This document shows positions 7,368 through 17,951 of a DNA stretch of 64,000 nucleotides, in pieces; position 1 is the stretch's first letter; every line of letters begins with the position of its first letter. The DNA is from JBBDMW01 sp040878005. Lineage in GTDB: Bacteria; Chloroflexota; Dehalococcoidia; Lucifugimonadales; Lucifugimonadaceae. The position numbers and the translations under genes were made by a program. The notes beneath the pieces were generated by a model, which was not told the DNA's origin, did no database searches, and was given only the letters and a program-made list of their open reading frames with translations. Location: assembly GCA_040878005.1 (NCBI GenBank), contig JBBDMW010000075.1, forward strand, positions 1 through 64,000. Direction: 5' to 3'.

Positions 7368-7986
7368 TGTGCAGGCTGCCGTGGTTCGAGCTTACGGCAT
7401 GGGAGGGATACGCATGACCGGCTAAGGGTGAGGGCCCTGATGGCCGCCACAGGCGGTCGCCGGCATCACGAGAGGGGGCAAGGTTTCTCAGGCCTTCCCC
7501 CTCTCTTCGCGTCACCGAAGAATGGCCTTGCGCCTGCATATTCTTCACGCTGCCAGAAGTGAATGGCACGAGCCACCGCAGTCCCAGGAAGTAATGCGCA
7601 GCTGAAATGGGATTCCCAAGGGTGCCGTACGCCCACCAGCATTTGCAGTTACCGGGTGCTACGGTCTTTGGGATAGGCGGCGATTGGAGGCTACTGCCAA
7701 CGCGGGACGCTCCCAAATCAATACACTGGCCCGTAACCCGCTCTGCAATGAAGAGATCAATGACCGTAGGTGTCAGAGTGGAGTACCACGGCCCTCGATA
7801 ACCAAAGTGACTCAACAGGACGGTATAAGCGGTGAGCGAACACAACGAGACAGCGCTGGTGACAGGCGGNNNNNNNNNNNNNNNNNNNNNNNNNNNNNNN
7901 NNNNNNNNNNNNNNNNNNNNNNNNNNNNNNNNNNNNNNNNNNNNNNNNNNNNNNNNNNNNNNNNNNNNNACAGGACGGTATAAGCG
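7368..7986. other. Intergenic region with scaffold gap
   Basis: This 619-bp stretch includes a hairpin at 7470-7505 and a 100-N gap at 7870-7969. Open frames on the minus strand run through it but have no recognisable domain and one is interrupted by the Ns. I see no convincing gene. Confidence 0.55.
7470..7505. terminator. Long stem-loop, possible terminator
   Basis: Arms GAGAGGGGG (7470-7478) and CCCCCTCTC (7497-7505) pair perfectly, and the stem extends inward through AAGG/CCTT with one bulged base. It lies about 100 bp after the stop of the gene at 7020-7367. No strong T run follows, so intrinsic termination is uncertain. Confidence 0.45.
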
Positions 7987-8024
7987 GTGAGCGAACACAA
8001 CGAGACAGCGCTGGTGACAGGCGG
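7815..8024. other. Scaffold gap with 55-bp duplicated flanks (assembly artefact)
   Basis: The 55 bases at 7815-7869 are repeated exactly at 7970-8024, on either side of exactly 100 Ns. The duplicated segment spans the start of the epimerase gene. The simplest reading is two contigs that overlap by 55 bp and were joined by a default-size gap instead of merged. The true distance is then probably 155 bp shorter than shown. Confidence 0.85.
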
Positions 8025-8934
8025 GGCCGGGTTCATTGGCTCTCACCTGGTGGACAGGCTTGTGGAATCCGGTTGGAACGTGGATGTCGTGGACGACCTC
8101 TCCAGCGGCCGCAAAGAAAACCTCAATCCAACGGCGAAACTCCACCAGATGGACATCCGCGACCGGGCCCTGGGCGACCTGGTTTCGTCCATCAAGCCAA
8201 GCGTTGTTTTCCATGTCGCCGCACAGATCAGCGTGGCGGTTTCAGCCCGGGAGCCGTTGCTGGACGCTGACGTCAACGTAATGGGATCATTAAACGTGCT
8301 CGAGGCCGTACGTGGCGCAGGCGGATCAAAAGTCGTGTTCGTCTCAACCGGCGGCGCCATGTATGGAGAGCCGGAGCGGCTGCCCGCGGATGAGTCCCTT
8401 CCAGAACGGCCGGGTGCGCCGTACGGCACGTCGAAACTGTGCGTGGAGAAGTACCTGCCCCTCTACAGGGACCTGTACAACATAAAGTCGTCGATCATCC
8501 GCCCGGCCAACGTGTATGGTCCGCGGCAGGACCCGCACGGCGAGGCAGGCGTGGTGGCGATTTTTTCCCGCGCCATGCTGGCCGGGCAGCCGGTCAAAAT
8601 CTTTGGTGACGGGACAGACGAGCGTGACTACGTCTTCGTTGGCGACATTGTCAGCGCGTTGATGGCCGCAGCGAAGAATGACATGCCGGGACCGTACAAT
8701 GCCGGCACGGGCGTCGGCACGTCAGTCAACGATCTATTCAGGCGGCTGGCGGACCTGACAAGATATGAGCAGGGGGCGAAACATGAAGCCCCACGGCCTG
8801 GCGACCTCCGGCGCATAAGTCTCGACGCCAGCAGGGCACGTAAAGATTTGCAGTGGACGCCCAAGATGAACCTGGATGAGGGTCTGTCCCAGACCGTCGA
8901 GTGGTTCAGGTCCCAGGTCAAGACAGCCGGTTAG
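7987..8934 (+). CDS. NAD-dependent sugar-nucleotide epimerase/dehydratase (GalE-like)
   Basis: A 315-residue extended short-chain dehydrogenase. The Rossmann motif TGGAGFIGSHLVD is at residues ~10-22, the SDR catalytic YGTSK sits near residue 147, and the stretch RPANVYGPRQDP is typical of UDP-glucose 4-epimerase-like enzymes. The substrate is probably a nucleotide sugar such as UDP-glucose, but family members vary and this cannot be fixed from sequence alone. The start is GTG at 7987. The first 38 bp also appear in the left contig end before the N gap, so the gene itself looks intact. It overlaps no other gene and no glycosyltransferases are nearby. Confidence 0.85.
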   Translation: MSEHNETALVTGGAGFIGSHLVDRLVESGWNVDVVDDLSSGRKENLNPTAKLHQMDIRDRALGDLVSSIKPSVVFHVAAQISVAVSAREPLLDADVNVMGSLNVLEAVRGAGGSKVVFVSTGGAMYGEPERLPADESLPERPGAPYGTSKLCVEKYLPLYRDLYNIKSSIIRPANVYGPRQDPHGEAGVVAIFSRAMLAGQPVKIFGDGTDERDYVFVGDIVSALMAAAKNDMPGPYNAGTGVGTSVNDLFRRLADLTRYEQGAKHEAPRPGDLRRISLDASRARKDLQWTPKMNLDEGLSQTVEWFRSQVKTAG

Positions 8935-9065
8935 ACCGGCTCTCGCCCAAAACCTACAACGTACCCGGATACCGCGGGCTATACACTCGCGCGGGCTTCG
9001 GGTACGCCCGCGCCAGAGTCACCGCCACAAACAGGACGCACGCGTGTCCCCGGTCCAGCACCCTA

Positions 9066-10751
9066 TTGCGCATACCCAGATTCATAGTCGCCCTGGCAAT
9101 TGTGGCCGCCGCAGTGTCTGCCGCGTGCACTGGTGCAGCGGAGCCGCCAGCCACGCATACTCCAGACGCTGGCGAACCAACGCCAACCGCCACTGCCGTA
9201 CCGGGCACGGCAACGCCGGTACCCACCGCAACACCTACTCCCCCACCACCCGAGGGGCTGACACGCGGCGGCTTCCTGCGGATTGCTGTTCCTGAAACTG
9301 CGCCGCATATGGACGTACACCAGACAGTCTCGCCCGCTCTTATCCAGTGGGGGCCTGGCCTGGCGTACAGCCGTTTGTTCCGGTACCAGTCCGGGCCGGG
9401 TGTGCCTTCGCCAAACACGGTGGTGGAGTGTGATCTTTGCGAATCATGGGAGCAGATCGACTCACTGACGTTCAGGGTCACTATTCGCGACGACGCGCGC
9501 TGGCAGTCCCTGGAACCGGTGGCCGGCCGTGCAGTGACCGCCCATGACGTGGTGTTCAGCTATGAGCGCCAGGCGACTCCCGGCTGGCCAAACGCGCCGT
9601 TGCTGAGCAACCTGGAGTCGGTCACGGCACTGGACGACCGTACGGTCGAAATGAAATTAGAAGCGCCCGATGCCGAATTCCTGGAGCGCCTTGCTGATGG
9701 TCATTCGAAGATCGTTGCCCCGGAAGCCGTTGAGCAAAGCGGTGACCTGTTGCGAGGACCGACGGTGGGCAGCGGCCCGTGGGTAATGGATGAAAGCCTG
9801 TCCGGCGGGCACTCTTTCAGCGCGTTTTCCGGCTACTACGAAGAAGAGCTGCCATATATGTTCGGGCTTGACGTGGTCGTCATACCTGATGCCACCACAA
9901 GGGTCACGGGACTCCGAAACCGGCTGCTGGATGTGGATCAGTCGTCGTATGAGGAGGTGCTGAGCGCCACAGAGCGTTTTCAGCAACTTGAGTGGACACG
10001 CGTGCGGGAGCCAGGCAGCGGTGTGGAAGTGGCCCTGAATACGGATAGGGCACCCCTCGATTCGCTGGACGTGCGGCAGGCGATCCTCGGGGCATGGGAC
10101 CCGTGGCAGATGATCGAAGACAACTGGGATGGAGAGGCGTTCGTGAGCGTGGGGCTGCCCGCACCGGCTCCAGACTGGTTGCTGCCTGATGATGCCATGC
10201 ACTCGTTCTTTGGAGACAGAGCGGGAGCGAGTGATGTACTGGAACAGGTGCCTGCCGAAGACCTGACAGTAAAGGTTGGCGAATTCGGGCCACAGTACAT
10301 TCGGCAGGCGGAGGCGATGGCCGAAGCATTGTCATCAGCAGGGATGCCTGTGATGCTTGAACGGATAACGACGCGCTCGTTCAGTGACGACGTGTGGATC
10401 GGAGGTGACTACGACATTTTCGTCGGCGCTCCGCCGCCGGTCGCCAGCCTCACCTCTCACCTGTTCGCTGTCTATCACTCGGACGGCCCATGGAACACGA
10501 CAGGTTTTTCGACACCCGAGCTGGACGCGCTGATAGATGCGCAGGCGGTGGAACCCGACAGGGAGGCAAGGCGGAGGATGGCTCTGGACATTCAGCGGGC
10601 CATCATGGAGGGCGCTCACCGGTTCAACGTAGCCACACGCGTATCGCACTGGATGTGGTGGCCGCACGTGCATGACTTCAACCCCAACCTGGCGCGTGGC
10701 GAAAATCATTTCCTGACGAAGGTGTGGATGACAGACCGGCCGCAGCGGTGA
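9066..10751 (+). CDS. ABC-type peptide/solute-binding lipoprotein (SBP family 5)
   Basis: About 561 residues. An N-terminal hydrophobic signal (FIVALAIVAAAVSAAC) ends in a lipobox with a Cys near residue 20, followed by a Thr/Pro-rich linker (TPTATAVPGTATPVPTATP) and then a family-5 extracellular solute-binding domain. Matching features include DVHQTVSPALIQWGP, SWEQIDSLTFRVTIRDDARW and LDVRQAILGAWD. It should be anchored outside the membrane and deliver oligopeptides or similar ligands to a transporter, but no permease or ATPase gene lies nearby. The start is uncertain: TTG at 9066 puts the signal at the N-terminus, while GTG at 8901 would add 55 residues and overlap the epimerase gene. Confidence 0.85.
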   Translation: MRIPRFIVALAIVAAAVSAACTGAAEPPATHTPDAGEPTPTATAVPGTATPVPTATPTPPPPEGLTRGGFLRIAVPETAPHMDVHQTVSPALIQWGPGLAYSRLFRYQSGPGVPSPNTVVECDLCESWEQIDSLTFRVTIRDDARWQSLEPVAGRAVTAHDVVFSYERQATPGWPNAPLLSNLESVTALDDRTVEMKLEAPDAEFLERLADGHSKIVAPEAVEQSGDLLRGPTVGSGPWVMDESLSGGHSFSAFSGYYEEELPYMFGLDVVVIPDATTRVTGLRNRLLDVDQSSYEEVLSATERFQQLEWTRVREPGSGVEVALNTDRAPLDSLDVRQAILGAWDPWQMIEDNWDGEAFVSVGLPAPAPDWLLPDDAMHSFFGDRAGASDVLEQVPAEDLTVKVGEFGPQYIRQAEAMAEALSSAGMPVMLERITTRSFSDDVWIGGDYDIFVGAPPPVASLTSHLFAVYHSDGPWNTTGFSTPELDALIDAQAVEPDREARRRMALDIQRAIMEGAHRFNVATRVSHWMWWPHVHDFNPNLARGENHFLTKVWMTDRPQR

Positions 10752-10786
10752 CGCTCGCCGGATGGGGAATCCTGGGCCGAGGCGTG

Positions 10787-11248
10787 CTACTCAGCCTGGC
10801 GCTTTCGCTCCAGCTCTTCGAGGGCATCCTCAAGGGCAGATGAGGCAAGCAGAGCGCACTTCACCCGCACAGGGAACTTGCGCACACCGCCCAGGGCCTC
10901 TAGATCGCCCAGGCTCTCCAGGTCTTCATCAGGCAATTCCTCGCCCTTCATGAGGTGACGCATGCGCTCCACGGTTTCCTGCAGTTCGGCGAGTGTCTTG
11001 CCCTGCATTATGGAGGACAGGAGCGAAGCAGACGACTGGCTGATTGCACAGCCGCGGCCGCTCACGCTGACCGAGGTTACGCGGCCGCCATCGGTGAGGA
11101 GCTGAATCCTGACCTCGTCGCCACAGAACGGGTTGTTGGCCTCCACGTCGGCTTCCGGCGACTCCAGCAGGTCCGTGTTTCGTGGGTTCCGGTAATGATC
11201 GAGGATTATCTGCTCGTAGAGTTCGTTTAGCTCACCTAATCCCTGCAT
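10787..11248 (-). CDS. sufU: SufU-type Fe-S assembly / sulfur-acceptor protein
   Basis: A 153-residue member of the NifU N-terminal/SufU family. The metal/sulfur ligands are present: Cys42 and Asp44 (NPFCGDE), Cys67 (GRGCAIS) and Cys131 (VKCALL). In SufU systems this protein takes persulfide sulfur from SufS for delivery to SufBCD. The gene is last in the suf operon and its start overlaps the end of sufS by 17 bp, which fits coupled translation and a SufS-SufU partnership. It is convergent with the solute-binding-protein gene, whose stop is 35 bp away. Confidence 0.92.
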   Translation of the reverse strand: MQGLGELNELYEQIILDHYRNPRNTDLLESPEADVEANNPFCGDEVRIQLLTDGGRVTSVSVSGRGCAISQSSASLLSSIMQGKTLAELQETVERMRHLMKGEELPDEDLESLGDLEALGGVRKFPVRVKCALLASSALEDALEELERKRQAE

Positions 11249-12470
11249 GAGCGAAGTAACCCTCAGCTTCCTTTAGACCGTCTATGAGCAGGTCAACTTC
11301 CTGCTCCGTGTTGTAAACATAAAAGCTGGCGCGGGCTGCTGCCACAACGTTGTAGCTGCGGACAAGCGGCATGGCGCAGTGGTGGCCGGTGCGGATGGCA
11401 ATGCCCATCTGGTCCAATGCCGTGCCGAGGTCATGCGGGTGGACCGAGTCATGCAGGAATGAAATTACGCCGCCTCGTTTTGCGGGGTCGGGCGTTCCCA
11501 TGATCCTGATGCTTTCGATCTCTTTGAACCGCTGCATGGCGTATGCGGTAATCTGCTGCTCGTGGGCCCAGACGTTTTCCATGCCGAGCGTCGACAGGTA
11601 GTCGACGGCTGCGCCAGTGGCGATGGCGTCTGCGATGTTCGGGGTGCCAGCCTCGAACTTGTATGGCAGTTCGTTCCACGTGGCACCTTCGTAGGTCACC
11701 TCGAGGATCATGTCACCGCCGTACATGAATGGCGACATTTGTTCCAGCAGGTCCGTTCGTCCGTAGAGTACGCCGATGCCGGTGGGGCCGAGCATCTTGT
11801 GGGCGGAGAACGCAAGGAAATCGCAATCCAGCGCCTGTACATCCACCGGCATATGCGGAACGCTCTGCGCCCCGTCGAGGAGCATCAAGGCTCCGACGGA
11901 GTGCGCCCTATCCGCCAGCGCCTTCGCCGGGATGACGGTGCCGAGGACGTTGGACATGTGAGCGGCGGTGACTATCTTTGTGCGCTCATCTATGACCCTG
12001 TCCAGCGATGACGTGTCCAGCTGGCCGTCTTCGCCCACCTGGATGTAGCGCAGTTCTGCGCCCTTTCGTGCGGCCAACTGCTGCCACGGCACGATGTTCG
12101 AGTGGTGCTCCATGGCCGTGGTGACGATGTTGTCTCCACTGCCGATATTGTCTTCGCCCCAGGCGGAGGCAACCAGGTTCAAAGACTCGCTGGTGTTCCG
12201 TGTCCAAATGACTGAGGCAGGGGCCGGAGCATTGATGAAGCGCTGGACTTTGGCCCGCGCCTCTTCATAGGCGTCTGTGGCCTCGATGCTCAGGGTATGG
12301 ACGCCGCGGTGGACGTTGGCGTTGTATCGCTCGTAGTAATCGACAAGCGACTGGATGACCGGGCGTGGTGTTTGAGAGGTGGCGGCGTTGTCCAGGTACA
12401 CAAGCGGACGGTTCCCGATCTTGCGCTCAAGGATCGGGAAGTCGCCACGAATCTTGTGTACATCCAGCAT
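11232..12470 (-). CDS. sufS: Cysteine desulfurase SufS
   Basis: A 412-residue PLP enzyme that removes sulfur from cysteine as a persulfide for Fe-S cluster building. The pyridoxal lysine is Lys225 (FSAHKMLGPTG), with the upstream His of EHHSNIVPW and the DGAQSVPHMPVD cofactor motif. The sulfur-carrying Cys365 lies in RTGHHCAMPL, the class II (SufS) arrangement. ATG at 12470 is chosen, matching the usual SufS N-terminus (LDVHKIRGDFPIL); GTG at 12506 would add 12 residues. It lies between the Rieske gene and sufU in the operon. Confidence 0.95.
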   Translation of the reverse strand: MLDVHKIRGDFPILERKIGNRPLVYLDNAATSQTPRPVIQSLVDYYERYNANVHRGVHTLSIEATDAYEEARAKVQRFINAPAPASVIWTRNTSESLNLVASAWGEDNIGSGDNIVTTAMEHHSNIVPWQQLAARKGAELRYIQVGEDGQLDTSSLDRVIDERTKIVTAAHMSNVLGTVIPAKALADRAHSVGALMLLDGAQSVPHMPVDVQALDCDFLAFSAHKMLGPTGIGVLYGRTDLLEQMSPFMYGGDMILEVTYEGATWNELPYKFEAGTPNIADAIATGAAVDYLSTLGMENVWAHEQQITAYAMQRFKEIESIRIMGTPDPAKRGGVISFLHDSVHPHDLGTALDQMGIAIRTGHHCAMPLVRSYNVVAAARASFYVYNTEQEVDLLIDGLKEAEGYFAHAGIR

Positions 12471-12532
12471 TGGTTGCCTGTTCCGGCTTCTCCACTCATC
12501 CTGCACATGTCAGTAGCGAATGGAAAGCCGCC

Positions 12533-12847
12533 TTAAACCTCTATCTCTATCATGTCTCCCACGACTCGAACCGGGTACGTCTTCACGGGGGTTACCGCCG
12601 GCATGGAAACCACGGAGCCATCTGTGACATTAAAAACTGCGCCATGGCGGGGGCACATTATCTCTTCGCCGTCCAACTGGGTTTCATCGAATGATGAGCC
12701 GTCGTGCGTGCAAACATCTTCAATGGCGTAAAACCTGCCGTCCACGTTGCAGATGGCAATCTGGCGCTTGTCGATGTCGATAACAAACACCTCGCCCGGC
12801 GCAACATCGCCGGTCTTAGCCGCCTTCACAAATGTGCCTGCCGCCAT
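12533..12847 (-). CDS. Rieske [2Fe-2S] ferredoxin-like protein
   Basis: A 104-residue soluble single-domain Rieske protein. The cluster ligands are Cys46/His48 (CTHDG) and Cys65/His68 (CPRHGAVF), the spacing of dioxygenase-type Rieske ferredoxins. AGGAG lies five bases upstream of the ATG. It is embedded in the suf operon between sufD and sufS, a placement seen in some Actinobacteria and Chloroflexota. It may supply electrons during cluster assembly, but that role is inferred from context. A stem-loop at 12879-12906 separates it from sufD. Confidence 0.92.
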   Translation of the reverse strand: MAAGTFVKAAKTGDVAPGEVFVIDIDKRQIAICNVDGRFYAIEDVCTHDGSSFDETQLDGEEIMCPRHGAVFNVTDGSVVSMPAVTPVKTYPVRVVGDMIEIEV

Positions 12848-12878
12848 TCAATCTCCTCGTATGATCTCGTTTGCGTCT

Positions 12879-12906
12879 TGCAAGCACGCCGTCCTGCATG
12901 CTTGCA
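12879..12906. repeat. Stem-loop between sufD and the Rieske gene
   Basis: Perfect 8-base arms TGCAAGCA (12879-12886) and TGCTTGCA (12899-12906) around a 12-base loop. It sits inside the suf operon and could trim or attenuate the transcript; no T run follows on either strand. Confidence 0.5.
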
Positions 12907-12916
12907 TTTGGGGGCC

Positions 12917-14275
12917 TTACAGGGTTCCGAACTTGCCTGCCGGCTGGAAGCCGGGGATGAGAAGTGAGGTTACGTCTTCCACGTACGTCCGTAGAGAGTC
13001 AACCTCTATCTCGTCGACGATCTCCGAGGCGAAGCCCCCTATGAGCATGGCCAGCGCTGTTTCACGGTCAATGCCGCGTGACTGGAGGTAGAACAACGTG
13101 TCCTGGTTCACGTGGCCCGCAGTAGCGCCGTGAAATGCCTGGATATCGTCTGCATAGATCTCAAGGCTTGGCTTGGTATCGACCTCTGCACCCTCTGACA
13201 GGACCAGGTTCAAGTCCTTCTGGTCCGCAAAGCTCTTCTGGGCGTCTCTCTCCACCAAGACCAGGCCGCTGAAAGTGGCGCGTGACTCGCCCGACAGTAT
13301 TCCCTTGTAGAACTGGCGGCTGGTCCCGTGAGGCTTGGCGTGGGTGACGTTGATGTGGTTGTCCATGTGCTGGCGGTTGGTGGTCATGTACAGCCCGTGG
13401 AGCGTGCACTCGGCCCCGGGCGCATCCAGCAACACGTGGACATCGTTTCTGCCTATGGATGGGCCGGTTGCGAATGACGTGGACGTGAACTTGCTGTCGT
13501 TCGACTGGTAGACCCGCGTGTTCCCGATGTGGAAGGTGTTCTCGTTCTCCATCAGGATGCGGTAGTGGCGAACGCTTGCGCCTTCGCTCAGCACCGCTTC
13601 CACCACCGTGTTGGTGAACCCTGGACCGTCGCCCAGGCTCACATAGCTCTCTATCAGCGTGGCCTTGCTGGACTTGCCTGCAATGACCAGCACGCGAGGA
13701 TGAGCAACGCGCGCCTGCTCACCGTCAGTAGTGATAAACAGCAACTGCACTGGAGCAGCAGGCTCAACGCCATCCGGAATGTGCACGAACGCGCCTTCAT
13801 CCAGGAATGCCGTGTTCAGGGCAGTGAATGCCTCATCATCAAACCGGGCATGCTTTGCAAGATGGCCTTCAACAAGGTCCCTGTGATCAGTGATCGCAGT
13901 GGCAAGGTTGCCGGCGACGATGCCGCCCGCCTCTGTGGACCTGGTGGATAGCTGCTCGGAGTAATGGCCGTCCACAAATACCAGCGTGGTCCATGAGTCA
14001 TCCCACGGCGCCCGCCGCTTCACCTCATCAGCGCCAGGTAAACCAGCGGCGCCGTCGGGGGGGTACAGGAACGTGGCCTGCGCCAGCGGCCGCAGGTTGG
14101 TGTACTTCCAGCGCTCATTGCCGCGCCGGGCCGTTGGGAACCCCAGTGCGCTGAACCGCGCCCATGCCTGGTCCCGGATCGGCTGGACCCAGGCAGTGCC
14201 GTCCCGGGAACTCTTATCCCGGAGCGCCTCATAATCAGCGAGGTAACGTTCGCCCTTTTCTGTGGCTAGAGCCAT
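12917..14275 (-). CDS. sufD: Fe-S assembly scaffold subunit SufD
   Basis: A 452-residue SufBD-family protein. The C-terminal half shows the beta-helix core features of the family, including LHGLYMTTNRQHMDNHINVTH, the KGILSGESRATFSG segment and AFHGATAGHVNQDTLFYLQS. It forms the SufB-SufC2-SufD scaffold, where clusters are built with ATP from SufC. Length is normal for SufD. It is the third gene of the operon, 85 bp after sufC. The ATG at 14275 is unambiguous. Confidence 0.94.
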   Translation of the reverse strand: MALATEKGERYLADYEALRDKSSRDGTAWVQPIRDQAWARFSALGFPTARRGNERWKYTNLRPLAQATFLYPPDGAAGLPGADEVKRRAPWDDSWTTLVFVDGHYSEQLSTRSTEAGGIVAGNLATAITDHRDLVEGHLAKHARFDDEAFTALNTAFLDEGAFVHIPDGVEPAAPVQLLFITTDGEQARVAHPRVLVIAGKSSKATLIESYVSLGDGPGFTNTVVEAVLSEGASVRHYRILMENENTFHIGNTRVYQSNDSKFTSTSFATGPSIGRNDVHVLLDAPGAECTLHGLYMTTNRQHMDNHINVTHAKPHGTSRQFYKGILSGESRATFSGLVLVERDAQKSFADQKDLNLVLSEGAEVDTKPSLEIYADDIQAFHGATAGHVNQDTLFYLQSRGIDRETALAMLIGGFASEIVDEIEVDSLRTYVEDVTSLLIPGFQPAGKFGTL

Positions 14276-14360
14276 GTGTTCTCGTGTGTCCTGAACTGTG
14301 CTTGATGTCTGGCCAGCAGCGCATTGAATGAATGCGGCTGCCGGGTTGAGCGAACCGCGG

Positions 14361-15122
14361 CTAAGTTCCGGCGGTTGCCTTGATGAAGTCCTCGTAGCCC
14401 GTCCGCTCCACTTCGAGCGCCAGGTCCGGTCCGCCGGACTTTACGATGCGGCCCCTTACGAGGATGTGAACGTAGTCCGGCGTGATGTGATTCAGCAGCC
14501 TCTGGTAGTGGGTGACAATCACGAATGCCCTTTCAGGGCTGCGGAGGCTGTTCACGCCATCAGCAACGATTTTCAAGGCATCCACGTCCAGGCCGGAGTC
14601 GGTCTCGTCAAGTATGGCCAGGGCCGGCTCAAGGACGGCCAGCTGAAGCATTTCGTTTCGCTTCTTCTCCCCGCCGGAGAAGCCTTCATTCAGCGAACGC
14701 TTCATCAGGCTCGGGTTGATTCCCACCTGTTCCACCCTGGAGTCAAACAGCTTCGAGAAGGCCCTCACGCTGAGCTTCTCCTCGCCGCGATGCTCCATTG
14801 CAGCGTCCATGGCAGCCTTGAGGAACTGCCAGGGGCGCACGCCGGGAATCTCGGCCGGGTACTGGAAGGCGAGGAACATGCCGCGCCTGGCCCGCTCATC
14901 CGACGGAAGGCCCAAGATGCGTTCGCCGTCGTAGAGGATCTCTCCGTCCGTGACTTCATAGTCCGGCCGGCCAGCCAGCACATTCGCGAATGTGCTCTTG
15001 CCGCTTCCGTTCGGCCCCATGATGGCGTGAACTTCGCCCCGGTTGACGGTGAGGTCCAGACCCTTGAGGATCTCCTCATCGCCTCCAACGACGCGGGCGT
15101 GCAGATTACGTACTTCAAGCAT
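14361..15122 (-). CDS. sufC: Fe-S assembly ATPase SufC
   Basis: A 253-residue ABC-type ATPase of the SUF complex. Walker A GPNGSGKST is at 36-44, the Q-loop is in AFQYPAEIPGV (~85-95), the signature FSGGEKKRNE is at ~148-157, and Walker B with catalytic acid is LAILDETDSGLD at ~168-179. Switch His is in VIVTHYQRLL. These are the SufC-specific versions of the motifs. It powers conformational change in SufB-SufD rather than transport. ATG at 15122 fits the family N-terminus; a TTG 30 bases upstream is less likely. Confidence 0.95.
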   Translation of the reverse strand: MLEVRNLHARVVGGDEEILKGLDLTVNRGEVHAIMGPNGSGKSTFANVLAGRPDYEVTDGEILYDGERILGLPSDERARRGMFLAFQYPAEIPGVRPWQFLKAAMDAAMEHRGEEKLSVRAFSKLFDSRVEQVGINPSLMKRSLNEGFSGGEKKRNEMLQLAVLEPALAILDETDSGLDVDALKIVADGVNSLRSPERAFVIVTHYQRLLNHITPDYVHILVRGRIVKSGGPDLALEVERTGYEDFIKATAGT

Positions 15123-15176
15123 TGACTGATGCAGCTCCTGTTGTGTGAGCAAACCGGTTTGTTTTACCGGTGATGA

Positions 15177-16643
<1,467 letters not shown>

Positions 16644-16965
16644 AATTAAGGTCTCCAAACCTGGAGTTAGTGGTCGTCACGCAGTGACTGGACGCCTGCC
16701 CTTACCGGGCCAAACGCGGCCACGGGAGCCGAGTTCGGTGTGCCGCCTGCAGGCATGGTTCCGCCCTGCGCACATATTCCTGACGTTTTGGGTCAGCTTT
16801 TATTTTAGCCAACCCCCTTCGGGGGCGTCAACGAATTGCGGCACTTCGTTGTCAGAACGGAAAGCGGCGCGGAACCAGAAAATCGCGGTATACAAGGGTA
16901 CTATGCGGACAGGGAAACCTCCCCGATGCGCGATGGCCCAGGCGATTCGGCCAGGAGGGATCGTT
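16644..16965. promoter_or_regulatory. Divergent suf/pcm control region with small palindromes
   Basis: This 322-bp region separates sufB (minus) from pcm (plus) and should hold both promoters. It contains CTCCA-AACC-TGGAG (16653-16666), GTCAC-GCA-GTGAC (16676-16688) and a stem CCCCC-TTC-GGGGG (16813-16825), followed on the minus strand by a TTGGCTAAAATAAAAG stretch that is AT-rich for this window. No match to a known Fe-S regulator operator is claimed. Confidence 0.45.
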
Positions 16966-17667
16966 ATGAAGGCGGACTTTCCGGCGAACGGGCGGTCGGG
17001 AACATCCGGCGCTGAGTCACCTGACCCTTGGATGGAAAAGCGGCGGGCCGTGATGGTGGACGCCATCCGCAAGACCGGTGTGACGCAGGCCGTTGTCGAG
17101 GCAATAGCCGCGGCGCCGCGACACGAGTTCGTGCCACTTGAAGCGCAACCCGATGCATACGAGGACATCGCCCTGCCCATTGGCGGGGGGCAGACCATAT
17201 CGCAGCCCTCGCTGGTGGCGATCATGACGGCGGCCCTCAGGGTGGCTCCAACAGACAAAGTGCTGGACATCGGCACCGGTTCCGGCTACCAGGCAGCAAT
17301 TCTCTCCAGGCTTGCGGCAGAGGTAATAAGCGTGGAGCGGGTTCCGGAACTTGCGCAGGCAGCACGGAGCCGATTAGACCGGCTCGGTTACCCGAACGTT
17401 CAAATAGAGGTCGCCGGTGACACATTGGGTTGGCCAGAGGCGGCGCCGTATGACGCAATAGTTGTGGCGGCGGCGGCTCCTTCCGTGCCTGGCGTGCTCT
17501 TTGATCAACTGGAGATGGGCGGGAGACTGGTGATTCCAGTGGGGAGCCGGACCGACCAGGTCCTGGTGGCCGTGACCAGGACTCCGGCCGGACGTGATAT
17601 CACCGAGATTTGTCCCTGCAGGTTTGTGCCGCTCATTGGCCCGGATGCGTGGCCGGAGGAACTGTAA
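16966..17667 (+). CDS. pcm: Protein-L-isoaspartate O-methyltransferase
   Basis: A 233-residue SAM-dependent methyltransferase that repairs isoaspartyl damage in proteins. It has RHEFVPLEAQPDAYEDIALP, the family motif GGGQTISQPSLVAIMTAAL, the SAM-binding LDIGTGSGYQAAILSRLA and later VIPVGSRTDQVLV near the C-terminus. ATG at 16966 follows an excellent AGGAGGG at 16953-16959. The open frame reaches 300 bp further upstream without a plausible start. It is monocistronic and divergent from the suf operon. Confidence 0.93.
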   Translation: MKADFPANGRSGTSGAESPDPWMEKRRAVMVDAIRKTGVTQAVVEAIAAAPRHEFVPLEAQPDAYEDIALPIGGGQTISQPSLVAIMTAALRVAPTDKVLDIGTGSGYQAAILSRLAAEVISVERVPELAQAARSRLDRLGYPNVQIEVAGDTLGWPEAAPYDAIVVAAAAPSVPGVLFDQLEMGGRLVIPVGSRTDQVLVAVTRTPAGRDITEICPCRFVPLIGPDAWPEEL

Positions 17668-17951
17668 TCCAAAAGCGCAGGGGCGCTAAAATACCGGGTG
17701 CTATCCTTTAACGGCTTAACGGCTGCACTGGAACTGGGGTTCAGCGCCACGATGCCACGAGCAATGCGTTGACTGGCGGCGCTGGCGCCAACCCGCTCAC
17801 GATTCTTGTGGGCGCAGCTTGGGAATGCCCGGGTTCCCCAGGGCATCACGCTCCTTGCAGGAATCGCCAAATCACATTCAGGATTGACCACACCGGGTCT
17901 ACGTATTGCCCCGGATCGTTCTCAAATACCGCACCAGGAGATTAAACGGCT

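Noticed and set aside
7324..8214. A 296-codon minus-strand ORF through the N gap
   Set aside because: It runs opposite the well-supported epimerase gene, includes 100 Ns, and has no recognisable domain.
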